64,000 bases of DNA from Diphasiastrum complanatum (lineage: Eukaryota > Streptophyta > Lycopodiopsida > Lycopodiales > Lycopodiaceae), in NCBI GenBank assembly GCA_029204225.1, contig CM055108.1:21089644-21153643 (forward strand), read 5' to 3'. A program made the translations under genes and the position numbers. Shown here in pieces: positions 11,673 through 22,140 of this stretch (the first letter of the stretch is position 1; every line of letters begins with the position of its first letter). The notes beneath the pieces are model-generated. The model was not told the DNA's origin, did no database searches, and saw nothing but the letters and a program-made list of their open reading frames with translations.

Positions 11673-12100
11673 CTTTCAACCATAGAACCCACGGTTCCGG
11701 GAACCGTGGAAGGAACCGTACCACGGTTCCTTGAACCGTGGTACGGTTCATGTAAAAAAATAATTAATTGACTAATTAATTAATTTTCCCAAATTTCCCC
11801 CCAAAACCCCTCAAAGCTAGTTTTTGTCCCTCTCTCTCTCTGTCTCCCTCTCTCTTATCAATTTGGGAGATTAAATCATTTGAAGTAAATAATCTAAGTA
11901 GGGAGAATCTGCTTTTTCTGAAAAAAAAATTGGCATTTTTTTAGCATTTTTTTGGGCTATTTTTGGGGGCTGGGACAAAAAACAGATTAATTAATTATTC
12001 AGTGCGGTTCACCACGGTTCTGGGCAAAATTTTTAAAGAACCGTACGGTTCTCAGAACCGTGGTGAACCGTTAACAGTTCATTGATTCTATGCTTTCAAC
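11673..12100. mobile_element. hAT-type MITE 1 with 8-bp target duplication
   Basis: Element 11681-12092 (412 bp), flanked by the perfect 8-bp direct repeat CTTTCAAC (11673-11680 and 12093-12100). It starts CATAGAACCCACGGTTC and ends GATTCTATG, giving an imperfect terminal inverted repeat CATAGAAYC. Both ends carry clusters of GGAACCGT / ACGGTTCC, including the palindrome GGAACCGTACCACGGTTCC at 11713-11731. There is no coding capacity. The first ~140 bp match the left end of the transposase-bearing element at 60309. An 8-bp duplication is the mark of the hAT superfamily. Confidence 0.93.
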
Positions 12101-12404
12101 AAGCAATTAGATTGACGTTTTCTAGCAAACGATATATACTGGCTTCTATAGATATGAACGTGTATTTTCTCTCTTTTGATTCTAGAAATTCAGTAAGTTA
12201 TCAAGGTTTTAGCATTATGGTCGACCTGAATAGCAACATGCTGCTTATATGATCTTCTCAACAATTGCAAACACGAAAAGCTACATCCTGTACTAGTACT
12301 TTCTAGGCCTCTCAATTATGTGCCAGCTCAAAGAATATAAATAAAGAACTAGCTACTACACATGAGAAAGCATGACAGTTGTATATAACAAGAGATAGTA
12401 TTAC
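12101..12404. other. No gene seen; start of presumed intron 2
   Basis: Contiguous with the GTAA splice donor at 12404-12401 (minus strand). Nothing recognisable. Confidence 0.5.
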
Positions 12405-12518
12405 CAGTGCAGTAATATTTGTCGCCAAATCTCGTACACAATGTCCGAATGCTCCTAAACATGTACTACAATACAACCCTGCTGTACAATCTGCATCTGA
12501 TTTACAAGGGTCCAAAAG
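12405..12518 (-). CDS. PI-PLC X-domain-like secreted protein, exon 2 (Cys-rich segment)
   Basis: Minus-strand exon of 38 codons: LLDPCKSDADCTAGLYCSTC followed by LGAFGHCVRD and LATNITAL. It is bounded by a GGAAGCAG acceptor (12521-12519 is CAG) and a CTG|GTAATA donor (12404-12403 is GT), phase 0 at both sides. Joined to exon 1 at 19995-20093 it gives ACSNGQCQ-LLDPCKSDADC. From knowledge of the family, this is the cysteine-rich N-terminal segment of plant PI-PLC X-domain-containing proteins (Arabidopsis AT4G36945 / AT5G67130 type), where CSNGxC is followed by C-x5-C-x5-C-x2-C. The catalytic X domain (starting around a PFNKY...THN motif) was not found between here and base 1, so it lies off the window or is lost. 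Substrate and role of this family are poorly known; I do not assign an activity. Confidence 0.72.
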
Positions 12519-13229
12519 CTGCTTCCAAAAGACATCAAAATGAGGATTGCAAGTTGAATCAAGCTTACATAAAATATTTGCCACCTAGATTTCCCTATTT
12601 GACACACGAAACTTCAATATTAGATGAGAAAAGTACAAGCTTTGTACAAGGTGTAAATGGCTCCATGAAAGCCTTACTTCATGGAAAAGCTAAATGAAGG
12701 CTTAGTATTACGAGCATCTACCTATGGATTGCATACATAAAATGTAGTTGGCCCCTACATTTCTAAATTCCTGATAATTTTGGTGCTTCTCCTCAAAAAT
12801 GAGCTTAGCCATTTGTATCCACTATTCTATTTTACCATGCATGGACAATGTGATTTTCAGACTGCAACTACAGGTCTTCAAGTCTTCAATAAGAACCTGG
12901 CCATTTACATTTTCTACTCGAGCCAATGCATTCCCAAACTGAAAGTACATGTTATTCACATATGAGAACTAGAAAAGCTGAAAAGAACCTTTCCCCAAAT
13001 GCCACATCATACTAAACATACTCCTAATGATCGTATCTCTATTACCAGTCTTGTAGTGCTCTAAATGTGGTATCATGTGTGTAGTACTACAGTTTATATT
13101 ATAGGCTATATCCATCAAATAGTGTTCTTCCAATAAATGACGCGATGTTTAAAACAATCAATTGCAATTTTTTTCAAAGCTCTTATGTTAGGCCCTTACA
13201 AAAAAAATTTGCTCTTTTTTTTAAAATTT

Positions 13230-13959
13230 GAATGATCCATAGAACCCCCTGTTCCCAGAACCGTGGGTCCTGGGAACTGTGGAAGGAACCGTACCACGGT
13301 TCCTTGAACCGTGGTTAATTAATTAATGCTCATTTTTTCCCTCATTTCACATTTGGAAATCATTGAGCCAGCTAATCATATATGATGCATCAAATCCATT
13401 GTTGCCAGTTCCAGAACTGAACGTGAAATTTTTTTATTATGTACTGCTTTTTGTGTTTTTTTTATAAAAGTGCAGATCAAGTAGGAGTCAACGAACAACA
13501 AACTGACTCACATTTGGTTTTGGCTTGTAAACTGACGGGCATCTTCAGTTGGAGTTGGCAATAAACTCACGCGCATCTGAATTTTTGCAAAAATGGCAAT
13601 GGCTGCATGATTTGCTGTGAAGAACATGGCAATACTTTCCATAGTGTTTTTTGCAAAAATGGTGATTGATGCATGATTCACTATGAAAAACCTCACAGTA
13701 CTGACCTGTTTCCAGAGTACGCACTTATTGCAAAGATCACCGTTAGATTCACTACTCACTACAAATCTGCTTTTTCTGGCATTTTTTTGGCATTTTTTTA
13801 GTATTTTTTTGGGCTATTTTTGGGGGTGGGAAAAAAAAAATCAAATAATTAATTACCTGTACAATTGCAGGTTAAATTTTCTGAGAGCCGTACGGTTCAC
13901 TCTACGGTTCTCAGAAGCGTGGTGAACTGTCCATGGTTCATTATTTCTATGGAATGATC
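13230..13959. mobile_element. hAT-type MITE 2 with 8-bp target duplication
   Basis: Element 13238-13951 (714 bp) between perfect 8-bp repeats GAATGATC (13230-13237 and 13952-13959). Its ends are CATAGAACCCC and TTTCTATG, with subterminal GGAACCGTACCACGGTTCC as in MITE 1. MITE 1 and MITE 2 also share their right half (TTTTTTTGGGCTATTTTTGG near 11950 and 13806, and the ...GTACGGTTC... end), so they are one family. It sits in intron 1 of the PLC-like gene. Confidence 0.92.
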
Positions 13960-15099
13960 TTTGTCTCTTTCTCTCACTTTGCAAGAAGAGAATATCATTG
14001 CCTCCGAAGAGACCACCTTCATGGCTTCTAGATAGTTTGTAACAAGGGAATTTTGGTGAGAGTCCATTCCATGGTTTATCGTGCACAATTTGGCTAAAAA
14101 TTTTGTAAGTACTATGAGCACGTGTGGGTGTTTTCTGCATACAACAATCAACTAAAATGCAGAAGAGGCAGTTGTATCCTGAATTTGTGGAAGATAAGGA
14201 AAATTCCACATTTAGATATCCTCTTGTGAACAAGGCCATGTGAGAAGGTTCTGTGGAGCAAGCCCTGCAACATCCAGATGGAAGCCACGAACACTAGACA
14301 TTGTGCTTGAATTTCACTTGAAAACTAAACAGAGATATTAAGTCTTGGAATCTGGACTACAACAAGTCTAAATAGTTGATCACATGCATGAATAGGAATA
14401 ATAGGTTTGCATTCATTATTGTGTAGAGGATTTTGGCCAACCTATAAAAAATGCAACAGGGTGCATGAGAGATAAATAAAGAGAGACAAGAGATGTAAGG
14501 GCCTGGATTGTGGGTTTAGAAGGGAGAGATGGACGTGGGAGAGAGGAGATGCTTAAATGTTTGAGCCAAAAACTTCATGGAAAAGTCCTAAACTTTTAAG
14601 GAGGTGGATAGTTGGACTTCAAAGAAGAAGCGATAACAAGTGAATTTTCTTTTTACCTATAGTCTTGATTCACGAGTTTCTAGGGAAAAAATTCTCATGC
14701 CAAATGTGAAAAATGTAATAATGCAAAAAAAAAAAAAAAGTTCGGAAAAAAAGATCACACGTGGCATTATGGAAGGGGAAGGCTCGGGTCAGCTCGGATC
14801 CTTTCCCTCTGGTATTGGAGGCCTCCTAGGGCAGAAGGCCCTCGCCTTCCACCTTGGTATGGCGAGACTCCAAAGCAGAAGGCCCTTGGATGGGGCCTTC
14901 CCCTTGAAGGCCTCGGGCCTTCCACCCTAGTATGGCAGGCTTCACCCCCATGTTAGTCCTTGATTCAGTTTCTTTTGTACTCAAATGAATTGGTTATTAT
15001 TTATCAAGTAACGCTTGGTATCAGAATGTGCAGCCCATCTAGAAGGTGACTTGAAATACATATGTTGCCTCAAAATTCAAAATAAAATTCCACTTGATG
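13960..15099 (+). mobile_element. Degenerate LTR-like region with PBS-like site
   Basis: The only marker is CTTGGTATCAGAATG at about 15014-15028, a slightly altered iMet PBS. Before it, about 14830-14940 holds two ~60-bp GC-rich near-repeats (GCAGAAGGCCCT... CCTTCCACC...TAGTATGGC). The rest shows nothing. The next element's LTR starts only ~70 bp after this PBS, suggesting that element inserted into this one's leader. Confidence 0.4.
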
Positions 15100-16032
15100 T
15101 GTTGGATTTTTCCTTCTCTCTCTAAATCCAATAAGTTAATCTAAATCCATTCATGCGGTCAAAGCGCAAGCTTATGAATTGAAGCCTTGAAACTTCGTCA
15201 ACAGAACGAAGTCATTGCACGTAAGAAAGACATACGGAACCCATAAGGCTTCCTCTTAGGAGGCAGGCAGGGATGGTCGCTGCCCATAAAGATTCCACAA
15301 GGAACTCATAACTTATAGAGCCCATAAGGAAACTTGTTACGAGGCACTACGACGAGGGCTCGTAACCAGCACGTAAGGAATTCATCTAGGAGGCATCGCG
15401 AACATATTACGACCTATGAGCAACTACCATAAGATGGCATCACTAACGAAGATCCTATGGACAACTTGGCAGATGTTGACAGATAACTGCAGCAAGGCTT
15501 ATGACTTGCGTTAAACCATTCTTTTAATGATTTCTTGAAATATATGTCTATAATAGAGACATGATGCCAATAAGACCTAAGATGCAATAGATGCAATCTA
15601 TTTGATGTAGCGCACTTCGATGCAACACATCTTGCTCAGTTCTAGACAGAGAGTAAGCGTAAAGCCATAGTATGATCTTCATATCATCCTGGCAATTGTA
15701 AATCGGATTAGTTTGGGCACATAGTTATCACTACTATTGTCTTGTGCTCATTATCATCATTTTCATAGCTGATTTGTACATGTCACCTGTGAATGAATGC
15801 CTGTCTTATTCATCTTTTTACATAATGTTGCTCTTATATTGATTCATCTGTAAACTATCTGTTGTTTCCGCTTTTGTAAATTAATTCAATTTTTCGTATG
15901 GCTACGTATCAATCATATAGATCCTCATGATTTCAAAGTGTGGATCAAGTAGAGTTCAAGGTAATTGTGAACTTGAATCTGATAAGCGTAGTGCATTGCA
16001 CCGAGGAAACAGATCCCTTCCTTTTCCCAACA
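15100..16032 (+). mobile_element. 5' LTR of a Ty1/copia element
   Basis: 933 bp beginning TGTTGGATTTTTCC and ending TTTTCCCAACA, so it has TG...CA ends within a 6-bp inverted repeat TGTTGG/CCAACA. It is followed at once by the iMet PBS at 16033. A related LTR end (TTTCCAACA then TGGTATTAG) occurs at 25241-25261. No 3' LTR was found. Confidence 0.85.
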
Positions 16033-16089
16033 TGGTATCAGAGCTAGGTTATCTAATCCCAACATCTGATACCAACATGGTATCAGAGC
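16033..16089 (+). promoter_or_regulatory. Duplicated tRNA-iMet primer binding site
   Basis: TGGTATCAGAGC occurs at 16033-16044, immediately after the LTR, and again at 16078-16089. Both are preceded by an AACA. The first has the canonical position; the second is a local duplication. Confidence 0.9.
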
Positions 16090-16344
16090 TACTACGAACT
16101 TCGATTCAAGAAGTTCAAGCAGATATAATTTCAATGCCTTCATGATTTCAAAGCTCCAAGTCATTGGAACCAATATTTATCAGTCGAATAGAATAAATGT
16201 CTTCTTGTTCTAACATATAGATAGACTCTATTTTTCTTCTTAAGTCACTAATAATTATCACTATCAAATAAACTAACTTCCATATAGATTCTCAAAGTAA
16301 AGTTGGTCTCATCATAGACAAGCTATCACTTATGGAAATTTAAG

Positions 16345-17480
16345 ATGAAATTAGTGTTAATGGACAAGGAATTGTATGATGTTGTCACAGGTGATGCAAA
16401 CGATGCAGCAATTTCCAGATGGAAGCTAAAGGATGGCAAAGTCTTTGCACTAATCGTCCTCAACATTTCAGATACTCAGATTGGCTATGTATTTGAAGCT
16501 TACACTTCAAAAGAAGTTTGGGATATTCTGAGCACATTTTATGATGTGATGGACGTAGCTTCTAAGTTACATCTTAGAAAACAGTTATGCTCACTCAAAA
16601 TGTCCTATGATGATTCATTATAGAATCATATAAACTAGTCCGAGAATCTATTGCAGCAAATGGCAACTGTCGGATCAGTCATACACGATCAAGATGCAAA
16701 CATGACATTGCTTTTAAGCTTGCTTGACACATACGAAAGCTGGGTGATGATCATTACGACACAATCAAATCTAACTCTTTTAAGAGTAATCAGTATGCTG
16801 CTACAAGAAGACATTCAAAGGAATGATGCTTCCACCTCTTCGAACTCAGAGTTGCACACTCTATATGCAAACAGAGGCTCGCCTAGGCAGAAGAAGAAAG
16901 GCCCGAACCAGTCAAATCATAAACCGACTCTGGATCAGACATCAAATCCACAAACAATGAAGATGTTCTGCAAGTACTACAAGCGCACCAACCACGAGAT
17001 TCAAGATTGCACAGTGCTGAAGGCTAATGAGAAGCAATCAAATCAATCAGCCAATGTAATTGTTGAGGCATCACATGCCCCCATTCAAGAAGTTGATGAA
17101 GATGTATTCCTAATCAGTCATCAAAGAGCACAAAATCGTAGTGCTTGATTTCTTGATTCCGAAGCCACTCAACATATGACCAGTCGCATTGAATTCTTTA
17201 AGTCCTATCTCCTTACGGTACCAAAAGACTTGTTCACCTCGGCGACAACAGCACACATGCAATCGCAGGTGAAGGTACCGTAAGATTACACTTCCAGAAC
17301 AATCAGACCAAGCTCCTCTCCAAAGTGTTTTATGTTCCTAATCTTTCTACGAATCTACTTTCTATCAATAGAATTACGAACTTAGAACATAGAGTAGAAT
17401 TTAAACTGATCATTGCAAGATTGTCGATAGGACAAACAGGGTCCTTGTACTCAGAAAGAGGCATGGACAGTTTTGGGCAT
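16345..17480 (+). pseudogene. Ty1/copia gag and protease remnant
   Basis: Gag of the copia element whose LTR is at 15100. It opens MKLVLMDKELYDVVTG (UBN2-type gag) with EVWDILSTFYDV and LHLRKQLCSLKM (to 16620). TAG stops follow at 16621 and 16636, then it resumes with TLLLSLLDTYESWVMII and VISMLLQED to 17148. A zinc-knuckle relic FCKYYKRTNHEIQDC (second Cys changed to Tyr) lies near 16965-17010. The protease signature reads FLDSEATQHMTS (about 17149-17185), with the catalytic-loop Gly replaced by Glu. The following sequence to ~17480 is frameshifted protease. A sister copy is at 25500-26519. Confidence 0.82.
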
Positions 17481-17555
17481 TTTTGAGATGGCAAACATGG
17501 GAGAGTCCATTTTGAGTGAAAATAGCAAATTGGACGGAATTTTTAACTATGATGT

Positions 17556-17757
17556 GTGAACATTCTGATAGAGAAGGAATTGTTGGATGTCATCACAGGT
17601 GAGGAGCGAAGACCACCAAATGAAGCGGATGTCAAAGTGTTCGCTAGAAAGATGAGGAGGGCGTTGACCTTCATCAACTTATCGGTGAAGGAACACATCA
17701 TTGCCCACATTTGTGATGTCATGACACCAAGACATGCCTGGGATGTACTGTAGGTTC
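17556..17757 (+). pseudogene. Second, different copia gag N-terminus
   Basis: IEKELLDVITGEERRPPNEA...VKVFARKMRRAL...HICDVMTPRHAWDVL is another UBN2-type gag N-terminus, only ~75 bp after the first element's protease remnant. It stops abruptly at about 17750, where LTR-like sequence begins. It probably belongs with the integrase piece at 18203. Confidence 0.65.
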
Positions 17758-18202
17758 GTTCCCATGAGAGCGATAGTATAGTTCGGATTTCAGCATGAAT
17801 GGAAGATCCACATCTAACTCTAACATCCATTAACCCTACGATCCATTAACACTTCACATCCACAATAAGATAGCTTACTCTTTCTCTCTCTCCCTTTCTC
17901 TCTCATAAAAAGTATAATAACATACAATCAGATCCAACAATTAGCAAAATCCAAAGAAAGCATGAGAGATGGAGGAAAAGTGATAGAGAGCCAGGACATT
18001 CATCAATCCATTCCTGAAGAGAACCAATCTGCATTATTGAAATGAGGAAATGAACATGAGGAGCAACTCGAGTTGGTCCCTTCTTATAATAGAAAGGAGG
18101 ACCCTAGCCTCTGAATCCTATTGGTCCATTTCTGCCTCCCTAATTTAAAAAGAGCGGGAAGCATCCAAAATTGGAGGGAAACAATTTGAATTTGATTCAA
18201 TT
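17749..18202 (-). mobile_element. LTR-like insert interrupting the copia remnant
   Basis: About 450 bp between copia gag (to 17750) and copia integrase (from 18203). On the minus strand it has CCAATAGGA (about 18115-18123) followed by a TATTATAAGAAGG TATA-like box (about 18087-18099). The spacing and order match the LTR at 9039-9590, which suggests the same LTR family. There is no PBS on its left, so it may be a solo LTR or 3' LTR. Confidence 0.45.
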
Positions 18203-18890
18203 TTGGTGGAATGTAAGGCCTCTGTACACTTTCCTAAGGAGGAGAGGGGTAAGCTTGATGTGAAAGCTTTGAAATGTATCTTCTTAGGGTATGATGATCG
18301 TGTAAAAGGCTATAGATGCTATGGTCCTTCGGAAAGAAAAATGCACATCAGTCGTGATGTCATCTTTGATGAATCGAAGATGTACAAGGATGAGAATGCT
18401 GAGAAGTTGGACACATCAAGTGGCAAAGATGGCATAGTGAGAGTTCCTCTTGATGATCGACCATTTGTTGATATTTCTAACGATGATACACCCCATGATA
18501 CAATCACTCAACCTCGGGAGATAGGTTGGAGAGGTAGGGATAAATCATTTGGTGCAAAGAGAATCTAAGTTGCAGGTGACAAACGCAAGGAGAAGGATGT
18601 ACCATGGGATACATTTCACCAGGAAGCAGATCACCTGATAGGAAGCTCCCCAAGTGATTTGAGAGATTGATGAAGAGTCGTGACATGGATGACTTTCCTG
18701 AATCATCCATCCAAAGAGAGCTAAGAAGATCGACAAAAGAGAAGACACAACCAGAGAGGTATGAAGCAAATTATGCTCTCTTATCTAGCATTATTCAAAG
18801 CAAGGAACCTTCGACTTATGATGAAACAAAGGATGATGACATTTGGGTCAATGGGTACGTAACAATCACCCATTTTGCTTTTTAAGTAGT
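18203..18890 (+). pseudogene. Ty1/copia integrase C-terminus and linker to RT
   Basis: [35 protein letters not shown] and [13 protein letters not shown] (18209-18390) are the conserved C-terminal part of copia integrase. A divergent linker, a frame break near 18568-18670, then RRSTKEKTQPERY and EPSTYDE (about 18727-18825) form the stretch that normally precedes RT. RT itself is absent after 18885. Confidence 0.82.
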
Positions 18891-19195
18891 CTTAAAAATG
18901 GACAAAAATGCAACAAGTATGAATTACGTATTCACAAAATTTCAGCGTGCATTTTTCTAGCTTTGTTTTATTTTTATAGTTATACACCCTTTAAATTAAT
19001 ATGATACCTTTTCTTAGGGTGGTTTCACACTACATGCAAGTCCCTTTGCTTGGCCCTTTCACTTGCCACTCAATTTTTGAATATTGGCAAGTGAGTTCCA
19101 TGCCCCTATTTCACATTTGGATGGTAAGTATTAAATGAAGGGCTACAATATGATAGGCCCATTTGAATCTTGACATACGATTGGTCCATTTTATT

Positions 19196-19260
19196 AAGGT
19201 GTTGTGTTTTGAAGTGCAACTATGAAACGTTTCATGTTAAAAGGTTGAAGGGTGCTCGAA
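19196..19260 (+). repeat. Dispersed repeat, inverted partner at 21885-21985
   Basis: GTGTTTTGAAGTGCAA...TATGAAAC...TTGAAGGGTGCTC is matched in reverse complement, with small gaps, by 21885-21985. Flanking ATTGGTCC is also shared (about 19185 and 22040). The pair brackets exon 1 of the PLC-like gene. Confidence 0.55.
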
Positions 19261-19994
19261 GTTTTTTTTTCAAGCAATCACCTTTCAACTAGTGAGGTCA
19301 AGATTGAAATGCATTCCATTGAAAGGAATATTGGCAATGGGTTAAAAAATCTTCAAAATGCAGGCCAACATGCCAAGGGGACATTGGCTGGCCCAAAAAA
19401 TGGCTTTGAGTTGCCCCTACGTGGCAGTGGATGTAGTTGGGTTTTAGAAGGAGGATGTTGTGGTGGACACCCTTCCAGGTTGCGCGCCTCCTTGGGGCAT
19501 TCTGCATGAGGAAGGGCTTCTCTCGGGTGGACGCCCTTCCTATGTAGAATGATCTAGAGGGCTACATCCCCTCATCCCGAAAGTGCATGTAAAATTTTTT
19601 TGCCATAAAATTTATTGTCCTAGAGGTTCTCCTTGAGAACCATCACCATTTTCTTCATTTAAAAGTTAAAAATAATATTACTATCATCAGAGACACTTCA
19701 GTGACCATAGATAAGACTACACTTAGCTGTCTAAGCAGAAACAACCCGTGTTGACAAAAATTTCTGGACATGCTCTTTCTTTTCAGATACGTTAAGGTAT
19801 CTAGAATTCACAAAGAACATTCTCTTGGCTGGTCGTCTCTTGCGCAAGGAAATTCTGGTTTTATTCATACACGGTACATCAAGGCCTGCTACTTTTTAAT
19901 TCCAGTCTTAATAGCCACTAAGCCTAATCTAATATTGCAGACCGAAGAACAAAAGGCAAAAGAAGATATCCGGAAAATGAAAAGACATTCTAAC

Positions 19995-20093
19995 CTGACA
20001 CTGTCCATTTGAGCACGCATAAGCACCCTTAAGAAACAGAAGCGCCAAAACAAGGATAATATCTGATATGTACTTCCTTTTTGCACCCTGCAT
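19995..20093 (-). CDS. PI-PLC X-domain-like secreted protein, exon 1 (signal peptide)
   Basis: Minus-strand exon of 33 codons starting at ATG 20093-20091: a basic start (MQGAKRKYIS), a hydrophobic core (DIILVLALLFL), an A-Y-A cleavage-like site, then CSNGQCQ. The donor CAG|GTTAGAA is at 19995/19994, phase 0, so it splices in frame to exon 2 at 12518. Signal peptide followed by ACSNGxC is how plant PI-PLC X-domain-containing proteins begin. An upstream in-frame ATG at 20162 would put 23 residues before the signal sequence and is less likely. Seen: signal peptide, splice sites, matching phases. Inferred: family, and that both exons belong to one gene. A transcript spanning the junction would settle it. 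Confidence 0.72.
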
Positions 20094-20229
20094 AATGGTA
20101 ACAGCAAAATCATCCAGTAAATCTATACGTAGATCTGGGGTGTTGAAGTCATAATAATGCAATCAGCTGAGGGAAAAAATGACTGCTGCATGTTTAACGA
20201 AGTTTAACTAAGCACTGTGTTACCCAGGA

Positions 20230-20236
20230 TCTCTCT

Positions 20237-20291
<55 letters not shown>
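20230..20291 (-). repeat. (GA)n tract just upstream of the PLC-like exon 1
   Basis: On the minus strand about 30 GA dinucleotides lie 137-198 bp upstream of the chosen ATG, in the likely 5' UTR or core promoter. GA/CT tracts are frequent in plant 5' UTRs and bind GAGA-type (BBR/BPC) factors. Regulation here is inference only. Confidence 0.8.
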
Positions 20292-20293
<2 letters not shown>

Positions 20294-22140
20294 CCGAAAA
20301 TCTCATGCCAATCTTTCTTTCTTCTATACAGATAAACTTACGGGGTCCAATGCCTGCTTAAACTGTAAATGTCTTATTATATCATGAACGGAATTTGCAC
20401 AATTTCAAAACACAGCCCCTGTCAAAATAAAACATGTTACTGAACAGAACGATGTGCACGCATTGCAGCGAGATCTGAGATATGTGATTCAAAGGCTTAT
20501 TTACGGAAGGGCTGAACCAAAACTAGTTCATGTGGTTTGAAGCTTCAAGATATTCAATTTTCATTCCTCTCTACACGTTGAAGTCAGGGAAAGCAAAAAA
20601 TTTATTCACTTAATCAGGTTGTCCTTTGACTGGAGCATCTCGAAAACTCATTCCTATTTGCGAAGAATAATTTCAGAGCACGATTTAGAACATAAAAGGT
20701 TGCAATGCGGAGCGGTCTCTTTTTACACACTACAAAGTAGTGCTAAATAAACTTTAGCATACCATTTTCATTTGGATACGTCGCTTCGATATAGATAAGC
20801 CAACAGCGCAAAATTATGACTGTCATCACATGTAAAATAATCACTTAGAGACCGGCAATGCGCACTCAAACTCCAATGAGTAGAAGATTGCAGCTGAAAA
20901 TCCAGTTGTAGGGATAAACAACTTGCAAAGATCCAGACAGACGCAAGCTAATGTTTCAGAATATCCATAATGTCGTTATTTTTGGTAGACACTAAACAAG
21001 TTTGAAAGGATTTACGGCTGAAATATTAGTCAGACCTTTTTGCGTACGTCTCTGAATCCTCAGCGTTATCTTGCTCGATTCACTTTGAGTTCTATATCTA
21101 TTTTGCATGATGCAATCTCAAGTCACTTTCATTTATAGAATATCGATGCAGAAGCTAATAATTGGCATGTCTTTCTGCAACTGAGTGTGTGATACGTATT
21201 CGATTTCCAAATTCCAATAAATATCTCAGGATCTGAGGTTGAGGACAGGGAGGGAGATCTTAGCAATTCACGCCATTGATTGGAGGACGTACTGAGGCAA
21301 GACACTTATTATCAGAGCACATACATGCCAAAGGCAATATCCTCTTGCTTGGATCTTCCTTTTTTATAAGTTTTTTGATCGGCTGAGAAGATACCTTTCA
21401 GGCTTCAGCACTCCGCTTATGCACGGACGATTGAGGTCAGAATTGAGCGGTGCCATTGGCCAGCTCACCACCTTATATCAACCTCGAAGTTTGTGTATCG
21501 TTTTTGTGTTTACAGTTAATTATGTACAGAAGTAAATTAGTAATGATCAGCGCTGTTGCCTTTACAAGGAAGCTTGCGAGACTCAAGCCCTTGATTGGGG
21601 AGATCAAAGAGAGAAAGACTCCACTTAAAATTCTGGTCTTTTCACTGGTTCACATGCATTTGAGGCTTTTCACATGCACACATACATGCAATTGGGTTGG
21701 CAACTACCTTGGGCACTCCAAAGATATGGAGTCATGTGCACTAGGCCTGCATTTCGAAGCCTTCTCAGCCGTTCACAGTCGATTTTTTGTTTTTAAGCCT
21801 TCTCAGCCATTCACAACTGATTTTTCTTTCATAGAAATGCATTTTTATTTCAGCCTTTCCCGTGAAAAGTTTGATAATTTAAAAAATCCTTAGAGCACCC
21901 TTCAAATTTAATGAAATCCTTGATAATGAAAGTCCCTTTGGTTTAACACCTTTCACCATGAAACTATGTATTGCCCTTCAAAACACAGCCGTGATGTACA
22001 CCTTCATGTCTAGCAATTTATGAGAAGGCCATTAATGCAAAGGACCAATGTGAAACATGGCATCCATGGTACAACAATTATTATCAGCCACTACCTCATT
22101 GAGATTCAAGTGTTATTATTATTTTTTTGGACACTACCAA
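20292..22140. other. Upstream region of the PLC-like gene; no gene seen
   Basis: Contains a minus-strand CTTATAAAAAAG TATA-like stretch near 21360-21371 and an ~37-bp tandem duplication (GCCTTCTCAGCCRTTCACA...) at 21761-21835. The inverted partner of the 19196 repeat is at 21885-21985. Open stretches here show no domain. Confidence 0.5.

Larger units (their letters stand above)
12519..19994 (-). other. Intron 1 (~7.5 kb) of the PLC-like gene, filled with transposons
   Basis: Inferred from the GTTAG donor after exon 1 (19994-19990) and the CAG acceptor before exon 2 (12521-12519), phase 0. It contains hAT MITE 2, LTR/PBS fragments and a nested copia element in the opposite orientation. The remainder (12522-13229 and 18890-19990) shows no gene. 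Confidence 0.65.

Noticed and set aside
21450-21893. 147-codon reading on the plus strand
   Set aside because: Crosses a 37-bp tandem duplication and has irregular composition and no domain. It lies upstream of the PLC-like gene on the opposite strand.
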